NCBI RefSeq assembly: GCF_000620705.1 | Contig: NZ_KK211167.1 | Location: 399,957-463,956, forward strand | DNA from: Nocardioides sp. URHA0020 | GTDB taxonomy: Bacteria; Actinomycetota; Actinomycetes; Propionibacteriales; Nocardioidaceae | Length of the DNA: 64,000 nt | Direction of reading: 5' to 3' | Shown: positions 1 to 8,200 of the stretch, one piece after another | Layout of the letters: each line of letters opens with the position of its first letter | Numbering within the stretch: position 1 is the stretch's first letter | Position numbers and translations under genes: made by a program | Notes under the pieces: generated by a model | Told to the model about the DNA's origin: nothing | The model's database searches: none | What the model saw: the letters and a program-made list of their open reading frames with translations, nothing else

Positions 1-307
1 GGTCCTCGATCAACTGGGCGCCGATCAGCTCCTCGACCTCGGCGAAGATCCGGTTGGCTGCGATCGCGCCCCCGGCCGACCACTTCGGGTCGAGCAGGCG
101 GAGGATCTCGCGCTGCTTGAGGTTGCGGACCCACTCCGTGTAGTCGTCGAGCGCGCCGGCGGCGTACAGGCCACCGACCAGCGCCCCCATCGACGATCCG
201 GCCACGGCGATGACCTCGTGGCCGCGGGCCTCGATCTCGGCGATCGCGCCGATGTGGGCGTAGCCGCGGGCGCCGCCCGAGCCGAGGACCAGAGCGACGC
301 GCGACAT
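1..307 (-). CDS. Patatin-like phospholipase (C-terminus cut by window edge)
   Basis: Reading leftwards from the ATG at 307, the N-terminus MSRVALVLGSGGARGYAHIG carries the glycine-rich oxyanion-hole motif of bacterial patatins (GSGGARG). About 40 residues later comes the nucleophile elbow GSSMG (GxSxG), whose Ser is the expected acyl-enzyme residue. Family members are Ser/Asp-dyad lipid acyl hydrolases (RssA/YlbK type). About 102 residues are visible. The frame is open to base 1, so the catalytic Asp (DG[AG] motif) lies outside the window. It is transcribed in the same direction as the downstream edge of the window, and the M20 peptidase gene ends about 40 bp upstream of its start. Confidence 0.85.
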   Translation of the reverse strand, partial: MSRVALVLGSGGARGYAHIGAIAEIEARGHEVIAVAGSSMGALVGGLYAAGALDDYTEWVRNLKQREILRLLDPKWSAGGAIAANRIFAEVEELIGAQLIED

Positions 308-347
308 GCGTCGAGGGTAGGGCCCGGCCGACCGCGACCGCCCGTCG

Positions 348-1616
348 CTACCGGCAGCGGCGCAGGAGCGCCAGCACCAGGCTCTCGGTGACGGTGACCA
401 GCTCGTCCACCTCCACCGCCTCGTGCGGCCCGTGCGCCAGCCGGACGTCACCCGGCCCGTAGTGCAGCGTCGGCACGCCGGCGCCGGCGTACAGCCGGAG
501 GTCGCTGCCGTACGGCGCTCCGCGCTCGCGGGGTCGGGGCCCGCGCGTGACGTCGGCGTGCGCGGCGCCGACGAGGTCGAAGAGGGCGCGGTCGTCCTGC
601 GCGTACTCGCCGCTGGCGAACTGGCCGCCGGTCCACGTCACGCTCGGCGGGTGGTCGCGCAGCCACGGGTCGCGCGCCGCGGCGTCGGCGACGGCCTCCT
701 CGAGCTGGCTGCGCGCACCGTCCGGGTCCTCGCCCAGGGCGACCCCGAGCCGGCCCTCGGCGACCAGCAGGTCGGGCACGGTGCTCGCCCACTCGCCGCA
801 GGACACCTTGCCGACCGAGAGCGGGTAGGCGACCGGGTACTCCGACATCAGCGGGTGGACGTCGCGGTTGCGCCGCTCCTGGAGGGCGGCGAGGGCCGCG
901 TGCAGCGGGAGGTAGCGGTCGAGCGCGCTGACCCCGGCGTACGACGTGCTCGCGTGCGTCGCCGCACCCGGCACCCGGAGCTCGAAGGTGAGGGCGCCGG
1001 CGTTGGCCGTGGTGATCGTGCCGCTGGTCGGCTCGGTGATGATGCACGCCCGGCCCCGGTGACCGCGGTCCAGCGTCGCGAAGGCGCCGAGCCCACCGTC
1101 CTCCTCGCCGACGACGAGCTGGAGGGCGTACGGCCGCGACAGCGGGATGCCGGCGGCGCGGACGGCGCGCACCGCGGCGATGTTGGCGACGACGCCGGCC
1201 TTCATGTCACAGGTGCCACGGCCGTGGATCCGGCGTCCGGTCAGGTCGGCCGTGAAGGGGTCCGTGCGCCAGGTCGCCGGGTCTCCCGCGGGCACCACGT
1301 CGACGTGGCCCTGGAGGACGAGCTCGGGCTCGCCCGGGCCGCTGCTCGCGACCAGGCCCCAGCTCTCGGACCGCTCGACCTCCCACCCGGGGAACTGCGG
1401 ATCGGCCGTCAGGCGAGGGAGGTCCAGCTGCCAGAGGTCCACGTCGAGGTCGAGCTCGCGCACCTGCTTGGCGAGCCGGTGCTGGAGGTCGCTCTCGGCG
1501 TCGGTGCCGCTGATGCTCGGCACGGCCACGATGTCGACGAGGTCACGGACCAGCTCGCGCTCGTCCACGAAGGCGAGGGCGCGGAGCTCGAGGTCACTGA
1601 GGTCGCGGTGGGACAC
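348..1616 (-). CDS. M20 family peptidase/deacylase (ArgE/DapE-like)
   Basis: A 422-aa zinc-dependent amidohydrolase. Metal-site and catalytic motifs are in the family order: HVDVVPAG (first metal His and catalytic-loop Asp), GRGTCDMKAG (bridging Asp), GEED (catalytic Glu and metal Glu), EPT, and a C-terminal HGPHEAV with the last metal His. Such enzymes remove acyl or aminoacyl groups from small molecules, and the substrate cannot be read from the sequence. The start is a GTG (VSHRDL) preceded by AAGGACG at a suitable distance. A 13-base C tract (G tract on the + strand) lies about 20 bp upstream of the start. The length is normal for the family. Confidence 0.88.
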   Translation of the reverse strand: MSHRDLSDLELRALAFVDERELVRDLVDIVAVPSISGTDAESDLQHRLAKQVRELDLDVDLWQLDLPRLTADPQFPGWEVERSESWGLVASSGPGEPELVLQGHVDVVPAGDPATWRTDPFTADLTGRRIHGRGTCDMKAGVVANIAAVRAVRAAGIPLSRPYALQLVVGEEDGGLGAFATLDRGHRGRACIITEPTSGTITTANAGALTFELRVPGAATHASTSYAGVSALDRYLPLHAALAALQERRNRDVHPLMSEYPVAYPLSVGKVSCGEWASTVPDLLVAEGRLGVALGEDPDGARSQLEEAVADAAARDPWLRDHPPSVTWTGGQFASGEYAQDDRALFDLVGAAHADVTRGPRPRERGAPYGSDLRLYAGAGVPTLHYGPGDVRLAHGPHEAVEVDELVTVTESLVLALLRRCR

Positions 1617-1635
1617 GCTCGTCCTTGTCGGGGGC

Positions 1636-1648
1636 GGGGGGGGGGGGG
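1636..1648. repeat. Homopolymer tract, 13 G (+ strand)
   Basis: Thirteen consecutive G (C on the coding strand) lie in the 5' region of the M20 peptidase gene, about 20 bp before its GTG start, with a further short G run just beside it. Long homopolymers of this size are slippage-prone. Here it could alter promoter spacing or simply be an assembly-sensitive site. Confidence 0.9.
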
Positions 1649-1727
1649 CGGAGCGCTCACCGTAAGGGCGGGGGAGGTCGCCGCACGGGGGAATCGGGGC
1701 GAATGACCCGCCTGGGCCATGCCCGGG

Positions 1728-2513
1728 CTACCGCGGGCGTGGCTCGTGCGGGTTGATGATCGCGTCGGTGCCGCCGTCGACGAAGAGCACCGCACCCACC
1801 ACCAGGCTCGCCGCGTCCGAGGCGAGGAACGCGATCACCTCGGCCACCTCCTCCGGACGGCCGGGGCGGTCGAGCGCAGTGGGGTAGGTGTCGGCGAACG
1901 GGCCGAAGACCGGGTCGGCGCGCAGCTGCTCGGTCATCGGCGTCGCGATGAGCCCGGGTGCGACGGAGTTGAGCCGGATGCCGGCACCGGCCCAGTCCGG
2001 CCCGACGCCGTGCTGCCGCGCCCACCAGGCGAGCGCCGCCTTGGTCGCGGGGTAGACCATCACCGCCTCGACGCCCGCGACGGCCTGCCGGGCCGCGGGC
2101 TCGTCGCCCGCGAGGCAGGCGTCGGCGAGCGTGGTGTCCCAGCCGCCCTGGCAGGTCGTCGAGTTGGACGCGAGGAGGACCACGCCGGCGCTGCCGGCCG
2201 CGGCCAGCTGGGGCCGCAGACCCCCGACGAGCGCGACGGCGCCGAAGTAGTTGACCGACACGACCAGCTGCGGGTCGACGCCGGTGAACCCGCCCACCCC
2301 GGCCGCCGGCACCAGCCCGTGGAGGACGTCGGTCAGTGCCTGGACGCCGGCCACCGCGTCGGCCCGGCCGTCGGCGGTGGCGAGGTCGGCGGTGACGGCG
2401 GCGTCGGTGCCCGGCCGGTCGACGGTGATCACCCGGTGGCCCCGATCGCGCAGCAGGGCCGTCGTGGCGGCGCCGATCCCCGAGGCCGCGCCGGTGACGG
2501 CGTACGTCTTCAT
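1728..2513 (-). CDS. SDR-family oxidoreductase, 3-alpha-hydroxysteroid dehydrogenase/carbonyl reductase-like
   Basis: A 261-aa classical short-chain dehydrogenase. The cofactor motif TGAASGIG is at residues 7-14, the catalytic Ser lies in LLASNST (about 116), and YPATK supplies Tyr154 and Lys158. VNYFG (88-91), the long insertion before the active-site Tyr, and the C-terminal VIAFLASDAAS...VDGGTDA resemble the 3-alpha-HSD/CR of Comamonas testosteroni. That recognition is from memory, not a search. A 14-bp exact match to the KstR operator consensus lies 9 bp upstream of the start, between this gene and the end of the carboxyltransferase gene. This supports a role in steroid metabolism. The exact substrate is not established. 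Confidence 0.85.
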   Translation of the reverse strand: MKTYAVTGAASGIGAATTALLRDRGHRVITVDRPGTDAAVTADLATADGRADAVAGVQALTDVLHGLVPAAGVGGFTGVDPQLVVSVNYFGAVALVGGLRPQLAAAGSAGVVLLASNSTTCQGGWDTTLADACLAGDEPAARQAVAGVEAVMVYPATKAALAWWARQHGVGPDWAGAGIRLNSVAPGLIATPMTEQLRADPVFGPFADTYPTALDRPGRPEEVAEVIAFLASDAASLVVGAVLFVDGGTDAIINPHEPRPR

Positions 2514-2521
2514 GGCCGGAC

Positions 2522-2535
2522 TGTAACCGGTTCTA
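2522..2535. promoter_or_regulatory. KstR-type operator (TNNAACNNGTTNNA)
   Basis: TGTAACCGGTTCTA matches all eight fixed positions of the TNNAACNNGTTNNA consensus bound by the TetR-family repressor KstR, which controls cholesterol catabolism in mycobacteria and rhodococci. It sits directly upstream of the SDR gene (start 2513) and beyond the stop of the upstream carboxyltransferase gene (2541). It could therefore block the SDR promoter. A second exact match occurs at 51319-51332. Confidence 0.65.
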
Positions 2536-2540
2536 GTTTC

Positions 2541-4031
2541 CTAGGCGTAGCGCCGAGCGCGGTCGGCCGGGGACCCGGGACCGCTCTCGAGCAGGGCCGC
2601 GAGCTCGTGCTCGAGCACGGCGCCGACCCGCTGGCAGAAGGCCTCCGGCTCGTCGGCGGCGTCGGGGAGCTCGGCGACGATCCGGTCGACGATGCCACGC
2701 TCGCGCAGGTCGAGGGCGCGCACCTTCTGCGCCCGCGCCATCTCGGGCGCGTGGTCGAGGTCGCGGTGGACGATCGCGCTCGCGCCCTCGGGCGGCAGCG
2801 GTGAGAGCCAGGCGTGCTGGGCGGCGATCACCCGGTCGGCCGGCAGGAAGGCCAGCGCTCCGCCGCCGTTGCCCTCGCCGAGCATCAGGCAGAGGGTGGG
2901 GGCGCTCACGGTCACCAGCTCGTGGAGGCAGCGGGCGATCTCGCCGGCCATGCCGCCGTTCTCCGCATCGGCCGACAGTGCCGCCCCCCGGGTGTCGATC
3001 ACGGTCACCAGCGGCAGCCCGAGGTCGGCGGCCAGGCGCATCCCGCGCTGGGCCTCGCGCAGCGCCTCGGGTCCCATCGGGTGCTCGGCGGTCTGCCCGC
3101 GACGGTCCTGCCCGAGGAAGACGCACGGCGCCTGGCCGAAGCTCACCAGCGCGAGCAGCAGCCCCGGGTCGCGCTCGCCGTGACCGGTCCCGTTGAGCGG
3201 GATCACGTCGCTGGCGGCGTACTTGAGCAGGCGTCGCACGCCGGGGCGATCGGGCCGGCGCGAGCGGGTCACGGCGTCCCAGGTCTCGACGTCGGGCAGG
3301 GTCGTCAGCGGCACCGGGTCGGGCACCGGGCTGATCCCGTGCCGCGGCGCGAGGAGGATCGCGAGCGCCCGGTCGAGGATCCCGGCGATCTCCTCGGGCG
3401 GCATGACGGCGTCGATGATCCCGTGGGCGTAGAGGTTCTCCGCGGTCTGCACGCCCTCCGGGAACGGCCTGCCGTAGAGCGCCTCGTAGACCCGGGGGCC
3501 GAGGAAGCCGATGAGCGCGCCCGGCTCGGCGACGGTGACGTGCCCCAGCGACCCCCACGACGCCATCACGCCTCCGGTGGTGGGGTGGCGCAGGTAGACG
3601 AGGTACGGCAGCGCGGCCGCCTTGTGCGCCGCCACCGCCTGGGTGATCCGTACCATCTGCACGAAGGCCGGGGTGCCCTCCTGCATCCGGGTGCCGCCGC
3701 TGGTGGGGCCGGCGAGCAGCGGCAGGCCCTCGCGGGTGGCCCGCTCGATCGCGGCGACCAGGCGGTCCGCGGACGCCCGTCCGATCGAGCCGGCCAGGAA
3801 GCGGAACTCGCCCATCACGACCGCGACCCGGCGCCCGTGCATGAGTCCCTCGCCGGTCAGCACGGACTCGTCGACGCCGCTCTTGTCCCGGGCGGCCGCC
3901 AGCTCGGCGACGTACTCCTCCGAGATCTCGCCGTACGACGGCGGCACGTCCCAGGAGCTCCACGACCCCTCGTCCAGGACCAGGTCGATCAGCTCGGCGG
4001 CCGACAGGCGGGCGGGCTTCGGCGGGCTCAT
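2541..4031 (-). CDS. Acyl-CoA carboxylase carboxyltransferase, fused beta-alpha (AccD3-like)
   Basis: 496 aa with two crotonase-fold carboxyltransferase domains in tandem (about 20-230 and 240-480). The first has SGGTRMQEGTPAF and HPTTGGVMASWGSLGH, a typical acyl-CoA/biotin oxyanion pattern. The second has VTVIDTRGA and GEGNGGGALAFLPADRV. It would transfer carboxyl from biotin to an acyl-CoA, and needs a separate biotin carboxylase/BCCP subunit not seen here. Length and layout resemble mycobacterial AccD3 (about 495 aa). No upstream TTG is needed because ATG 4031 directly follows it. The substrate chain length is unknown. Confidence 0.87.
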   Translation of the reverse strand: MSPPKPARLSAAELIDLVLDEGSWSSWDVPPSYGEISEEYVAELAAARDKSGVDESVLTGEGLMHGRRVAVVMGEFRFLAGSIGRASADRLVAAIERATREGLPLLAGPTSGGTRMQEGTPAFVQMVRITQAVAAHKAAALPYLVYLRHPTTGGVMASWGSLGHVTVAEPGALIGFLGPRVYEALYGRPFPEGVQTAENLYAHGIIDAVMPPEEIAGILDRALAILLAPRHGISPVPDPVPLTTLPDVETWDAVTRSRRPDRPGVRRLLKYAASDVIPLNGTGHGERDPGLLLALVSFGQAPCVFLGQDRRGQTAEHPMGPEALREAQRGMRLAADLGLPLVTVIDTRGAALSADAENGGMAGEIARCLHELVTVSAPTLCLMLGEGNGGGALAFLPADRVIAAQHAWLSPLPPEGASAIVHRDLDHAPEMARAQKVRALDLRERGIVDRIVAELPDAADEPEAFCQRVGAVLEHELAALLESGPGSPADRARRYA

Positions 4032-4050
4032 CAACGCAGGCTAGCGCCGA

Positions 4051-4098
4051 GCCGACGGGAATGCCGACGGGAATGCCGACGGGAATGCCGACCGGAAT
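4051..4098. repeat. 12-bp tandem repeat, four copies
   Basis: Four head-to-tail copies of GCCGACGGGAAT (the last has one substitution) fill the gap between the divergent carboxyltransferase and nitroreductase genes, starting 20 bp from the former start codon and ending 30 bp before the latter. It is noncoding for both flanking genes. It may affect promoter spacing. Confidence 0.92.
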
Positions 4099-4127
4099 AC
4101 CGCGCGGCTCGCGGTGGCTCGTCCCAC

Positions 4128-4682
4128 ATGGTCGAGCCCGAGGTCCTGCCGCTGCTGCGCGACCGGCGGAGCGTGTGCGAGTACGACGAGGCGCACGACC
4201 TCGGCCTCGACGAGCTCACGTCGCTGCTGGAGGCGGCCCGCTGGGCGCCGTCCGCCGGCAACTCCCAGCCGTGGGCGTTCCTGGTCGGCCGGCGCGGCGA
4301 CGCCGCCCACCAGCTCTTCGCCCCCCTGCTGGCGCCGAGCGTGCGTCGCTGGGCACCGGCCGCCTCGGCCCTGGTGTTCGCGCTGCACCAGGTCGCCTCC
4401 GGACCCGAGGATGACGCGACCGCCTACTCCGACTACGCGGCGTACGACCTCGGCCAGGCGGTCGCGCACCTGACGGTGCAGGCCGCCGCCCTCGGGCTGG
4501 CCACGCACCAGTTCGCGGCCTTCGACCACGACGGACTGGCCGCCGCCGCCGGCGTGCCCGTCCACTGGTCGGTCACCACCGGGATCGCCGTCGGTCGGGG
4601 TGTCACCAGCGAGCTGGTCCCGCGCACCCGCCGCCCCCTGACCGAGATCGCGTACGGCGCCCGCTTCGGCACGCCGCTCTAG
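4128..4682 (+). CDS. Nitroreductase family protein
   Basis: 184 aa. The N-terminus VLPLLRDRRSVCEYDEA matches the FMN-phosphate-binding RRSxRxF region of nitroreductases, with Cys in place of the usual second Arg. It is followed by EAARWAPSAGNSQPWAF, the classic APSxxNxQPW flavin/NAD(P)H motif, and a C-terminal GxxxA.P.RRPL..I segment. It is probably an FMN-dependent NAD(P)H oxidoreductase. The ATG at 4128 puts the conserved motif at the usual distance. The ribosome-binding site is weak (GGTGG). The gene is divergent from the carboxyltransferase gene and convergent with the next SDR gene. Confidence 0.87.
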   Translation: MVEPEVLPLLRDRRSVCEYDEAHDLGLDELTSLLEAARWAPSAGNSQPWAFLVGRRGDAAHQLFAPLLAPSVRRWAPAASALVFALHQVASGPEDDATAYSDYAAYDLGQAVAHLTVQAAALGLATHQFAAFDHDGLAAAAGVPVHWSVTTGIAVGRGVTSELVPRTRRPLTEIAYGARFGTPL

Positions 4683-4698
4683 GCGACCGCGCGACGGA

Positions 4699-5676
4699 TC
4701 AGCGCCCGCCCCAGCGAGCGAGCACCTCGGCCTCGCGCTCGCGGGAGATCCCCGTGACAGTGGAGCCGGAGGTCGCCCGCACCCACGCCAGCGTGTCGCG
4801 GGCGGTGTCGGCGATCGGGCGCAGGACCAGGCCCGCGTCGTACGACGGGGTCGGGTCGTGGGAGGCCATGCCGTCGTACTCGGGCCGCGGGAGCCAGAGC
4901 GGGAGTCCCTCGGGCCCCGACCACGGCTGGACGCCGATCTCCGTCAGGGCGCCGTCGGGGACCCAGGTGAGGTCGAGGCTCGCGCCCACGCCCTGCGCGA
5001 CCGCCTCCAGGATCGTCGCGACGGGGAGCACCTCGCCCACGCCGTCGTACACGCCGACCCGGCGCGACTCCGCGCAGGCGACGATCCAGGCGGCGAGGTC
5101 CCGGACGTCGATCACCTGCAGGTGGTCCGTGGGCTCGCCCCCGGCCAGCGCCCGGCCGCCGTCGGCCAGCCGCACCGGCCAGTAGGTGAACCGCCCGGTC
5201 GGGTCACCCGGGCCGACGATCAGGCCCGGGCGCACCACGGTGGCGGAGGCGGCCCCCGCCTGCACGATCTCCTCGCAGGCCACCTTCATCGGGCCGTAGG
5301 CCTCGGGGCTGGACGCCAGGTCGACGTCGTCGGGCAGCGGCTCGTGCAGCGCGAGGGTGGCCGGCGTCCCGCCGGGCGGGTGCGGGTCCGGGTAGACGTT
5401 GACGGTGGACACGAAGACCCAGTGCGCGCTGGGGAGGGCCGCGACCGCGGACCTGGTCCACGACGGGAGCCGGGCGACGTCGACCACCGCGTCGTACTCG
5501 TCCCGCAGCTCCGCCGGAGTGGGCCGGGTGCGGTCCCACACGACCAGCCGTGCGCCGCGCGGCACCGACCCCGAGGTGCCCCGGTTGGCGCAGGTGACGT
5601 CGTGCCCACGTCGTACGCCCTCCTCCGCGACCGCGCGGGAGACGAAGACGGAGCCGCCGAGCACGAGAAGTCTCAT
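4699..5676 (-). CDS. NAD-dependent epimerase/dehydratase family protein (extended SDR)
   Basis: 325 aa starting at MRLLVLGGSVFVSRAV, a variant of the LVLGGTxFVGR nucleotide-binding loop found in reductase-like extended SDRs. YGPMK supplies the YxxxK catalytic pair, followed by VVRPGLIVGPGDPTGRF and VIDVRDLAAW. The function is unassigned and it probably uses NAD(P). An in-frame start 36 bp upstream (5712) would add an unconserved extension before the Rossmann motif, so ATG 5676 is preferred. The gene is divergent from the LLM oxidoreductase gene across 72 bp. Confidence 0.82.
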   Translation of the reverse strand: MRLLVLGGSVFVSRAVAEEGVRRGHDVTCANRGTSGSVPRGARLVVWDRTRPTPAELRDEYDAVVDVARLPSWTRSAVAALPSAHWVFVSTVNVYPDPHPPGGTPATLALHEPLPDDVDLASSPEAYGPMKVACEEIVQAGAASATVVRPGLIVGPGDPTGRFTYWPVRLADGGRALAGGEPTDHLQVIDVRDLAAWIVACAESRRVGVYDGVGEVLPVATILEAVAQGVGASLDLTWVPDGALTEIGVQPWSGPEGLPLWLPRPEYDGMASHDPTPSYDAGLVLRPIADTARDTLAWVRATSGSTVTGISREREAEVLARWGGR

Positions 5677-5748
5677 GTCCGCCACGCTGGCGGGAATGAA
5701 GCGCGGGTGCAAGCGATTCAGCCATCAGCAGACCGAGAGGAGCCGCAG

Positions 5749-6747
5749 GTGGTCAGCAGGCTGGGATTCCTGACGATCGGTCTCTTCGACCCCGACGACC
5801 CGGGCGCCGGGCACGAGTCGACGCTGCGGATCATCGAGCTCGGCGAGCAGCTCGGCTTCGACAGCGCGTGGCTGCGGCACCGGCACCTGCAGTACGGCAT
5901 CTCGTCGCCGGTCGCCGTGCTCGCGGCGGCGTCGCAGCGCACCAGCCGGATCGAGCTCGGCACGGCCGTCACGCCGCTGGGCTGGGAGAACCCGCTCCGC
6001 CTCGCCGAGGACTGGGCGACCGTCGACGTGCTCTCCGGCGGCCGGCTCAACCCGGGCCTGAGCGTCGGGCCGCCGATGCGGTACGACGAGGTGCGCGACG
6101 CGCTCTACCCCGACACCGGCGACGTCGAGGACTTCACCTACGAGCGGGTCGAGCGCCTGCTGCGCCTGGTCCGCGGCGAGCCGGCCAGCCCCTTCAGCGG
6201 CCGGGCGGGCATCGAGGACTTCTCCGACCGCGTCCAGCCGCACTCGCCCGGTCTCGCGTCGCGCCTCTGGTACGGCGCCGCCTCGCTCGGCTCGGCCCGC
6301 TGGGCCGGTGAGAGCGGCCTGAACCTGCTCACCAGCAGCGTCGTCAAGGCCGAGGAGGCCGACGACTTCGAGCGGGTGCAGCTCTCCCACATCCGGGCGT
6401 TCCGCGCGGCGCACCCGCTCGGCGCCGCCGCCCGCGTCTCGCAGGGCCTGGTCGTCATCCCCACCGACAGCGCCTCCGCCGACCAGCGGGCGCGCTACAC
6501 GGCGTACGCCGAGGCGCGGCTGCCGCGGACCCGCGAGCCGCAGGGCCCGGCCCGGCTGATGTTCGCCCCCGACATCGTGGGCACCTCCGCCGAGATCGCC
6601 GAGCGGCTGGCGGCGCACGCGGCGTTCCGCGAGGTCGACGAGGTGGCGTTCGCGCTGCCCTTCACCTTCGAGGAGGCCGACTACGTGCAGATCCTCACCG
6701 ACATGGCGACCCGGCTGGGTCCGGCACTGGGGTGGCAGCCGAGCTAG
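5749..6747 (+). CDS. LLM class flavin-dependent oxidoreductase (luciferase-like)
   Basis: 332 aa beginning GTG (VSRLGFLTIGLFD) after a good GAGAGGAG ribosome-binding site. LGFDSAWLRH, LAAASQRTSRIELGTAVTPLGWENPLRLAEDWATVDVLSGGR and the C-terminal GTSAEIAERL are standard luciferase-like TIM-barrel signatures. The family uses reduced F420 or FMN to oxidise small molecules. The cofactor cannot be decided here. The stop codon lies in a CTAG tetramer that also provides the stop of the convergent M1 peptidase gene (3-bp overlap). Confidence 0.87.
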   Translation: MVSRLGFLTIGLFDPDDPGAGHESTLRIIELGEQLGFDSAWLRHRHLQYGISSPVAVLAAASQRTSRIELGTAVTPLGWENPLRLAEDWATVDVLSGGRLNPGLSVGPPMRYDEVRDALYPDTGDVEDFTYERVERLLRLVRGEPASPFSGRAGIEDFSDRVQPHSPGLASRLWYGAASLGSARWAGESGLNLLTSSVVKAEEADDFERVQLSHIRAFRAAHPLGAAARVSQGLVVIPTDSASADQRARYTAYAEARLPRTREPQGPARLMFAPDIVGTSAEIAERLAAHAAFREVDEVAFALPFTFEEADYVQILTDMATRLGPALGWQPS

Positions 6748-8192
6748 CCCGCGCTCCGGGTCGGGGTCGTGGTGCCCAGCAGCCACGCGTCGAAGAACCC
6801 GGACAGGTCCTCGCCCGTCTGCTCCGACCACCAGGTCGTGATGTCGGCGTAGTCGGCGTTCGCGTTGTCGTGACCGGCCGGCCAGGCCCGCACGAGGCGC
6901 CAGAACTCGTCGTCGCCGAGGCGCTTGCGCAGCTCGTCCCACATCAGTGCCGGGCCGTAGTAGACGTTGCCGCCGCCGAAGGCGGTCGGGTCGAAGTCGG
7001 CCGGCGGACCGTACTGCTTCCGCAGCGCCGCCTCGCCCGGGGCCCACTGGTCCATCACGGCCTCGATCGACGTGCCGGAGTCCTCGGCGGTCCACGCGCC
7101 CTGGATGAACATCGCCATGCCCTCGTTCATCCACACGTCGCGCCAGTCGACCGGCGTGACCTGGTCGCCGTACCACTGGTGCGCCATCTCGTGGACGAGC
7201 ACGTCGGTCGAGGTGGCGTAGGCGGTGTCGCCGAGCGTGATCATCGTCTGCGTCTCCATCCCGCTCTCGGAGTCGACGATCAGGAAGCCCAGGGAGTCGA
7301 AGGGGAAGGGACCGAGTCGCTTCTCCAGCCAGGCCAGCCCCCGGGGCGCCTGGCGCAGGTCGCTGAGCAGGTCGTCGCGCCCGGGAGGGGTCCAGTAGGT
7401 GATCGGCACGCCGGAGGCCGAGCGGTCCCTCGTCATCTCGAGGTCGCCGATCGCGACGGTCACGAGGTACGACGCCGCCGGCTCGTCGAGCGTCCAGCGG
7501 GTGATGGTCCTGCCGGCCCGCGTGGTGCGGGCGTCCAGCCGGCCGTTGGCCACGCCGACCCACGGCGTCGGCACCGAGATCCGGAAGTCGTAGAGCGCCT
7601 TGTCGGAGGGCTGGTCGTTGACGGCGTACCAGGAGTAGGCGCCGTACGGCTCCTGCATCGTCCAGACCTCGCCGTCGGACGTGGTCGTCCAGCCGCTGGT
7701 GGAGAAGTCGCTGCGCTGGGTGGGCGCCGGGACCGGCTGGGGTCTGCCGGAGTAGGTGATCACCAGCGTGTAGCGGCGGTCCCGCTCCACCGGGTGCGAG
7801 ACCACGAGGTCCTTGCCCGGGTGGGAGAACCTGGCGGCCTTCCCGCCGATGGTGACCTTGTCGACGCTGAGGTCGGCCGCCAGGTCGAGCCGGAGGTGGT
7901 CGGCGTCGGTGGTGGCTCGCAGGCGGAGCGTCTCGGTGCCGGTCAGCAGGCGGGCGTCGGGGTCCCAGTCGAGGCCGAGGCGGTAGTGCAGGGCGTCGAC
8001 CCCCGGGTCCCCGACGTCGGGATAGAGCCGGTCCTCGACGGGAGTGCTGAGGCCGGGGGCCACGGGCGCCGACGACGACGAGGCTGAGGGCGTGGGGGAC
8101 GTGGGTGTGGCGCCCGGCTCGTCCTGGTCGCTGCTGCACGCGGCCAGGAGCAGGCCGATGGCGAGCGTCAGCCCCACAGCCCCGGTCCTCAT
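6744..8192 (-). CDS. M1 family metallopeptidase, lipoprotein
   Basis: 482 aa starting MRTGAVGLTLAIGLLLAAC, a lipoprotein signal with lipobox LLAAC, then a Pro/Ser/Thr linker of about 30 residues. The gluzincin zinc site HEMAHQ...NEGMA (HExxH-x18-E) lies near residue 334. The aminopeptidase exopeptidase motif usually written GAMEN is ESGMETQ here, so the free-amino-terminus specificity may be altered. The mature protein would be anchored outside the cytoplasmic membrane. It lies 77 bp downstream of an ABC exporter operon on the same strand, and its ribosome-binding site GGAAGGA is part of a strong hairpin (8201-8242). Confidence 0.9.
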   Translation of the reverse strand: MRTGAVGLTLAIGLLLAACSSDQDEPGATPTSPTPSASSSSAPVAPGLSTPVEDRLYPDVGDPGVDALHYRLGLDWDPDARLLTGTETLRLRATTDADHLRLDLAADLSVDKVTIGGKAARFSHPGKDLVVSHPVERDRRYTLVITYSGRPQPVPAPTQRSDFSTSGWTTTSDGEVWTMQEPYGAYSWYAVNDQPSDKALYDFRISVPTPWVGVANGRLDARTTRAGRTITRWTLDEPAASYLVTVAIGDLEMTRDRSASGVPITYWTPPGRDDLLSDLRQAPRGLAWLEKRLGPFPFDSLGFLIVDSESGMETQTMITLGDTAYATSTDVLVHEMAHQWYGDQVTPVDWRDVWMNEGMAMFIQGAWTAEDSGTSIEAVMDQWAPGEAALRKQYGPPADFDPTAFGGGNVYYGPALMWDELRKRLGDDEFWRLVRAWPAGHDNANADYADITTWWSEQTGEDLSGFFDAWLLGTTTPTRSAG

Positions 8193-8200
8193 GACAGCAT

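Noticed and set aside
423..1706. Long + strand open frame antisense to the M20 peptidase gene (and many like it across the window).
   Set aside because: Very GC-rich coding DNA keeps the opposite frames open. The translation is Arg/Gly/Ala/Pro-rich without domain motifs, while the minus strand encodes a clear M20 enzyme.
4032..4034. TTG as the start of the carboxyltransferase gene.
   Set aside because: The ATG directly after it (4031) gives the same protein without the extra residue and is the preferred codon.
4061..4129. Leader peptide MPTGMPTG... before the nitroreductase gene.
   Set aside because: It arises from the 12-bp tandem repeat and is out of frame with the nitroreductase. No ribosome-binding site precedes it.
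4858..5748. A 629-aa version of the LLM oxidoreductase beginning at 4858.
   Set aside because: The first 297 residues are antisense to the extended SDR gene. GTG 5749 has a good RBS and matches the family N-terminus.
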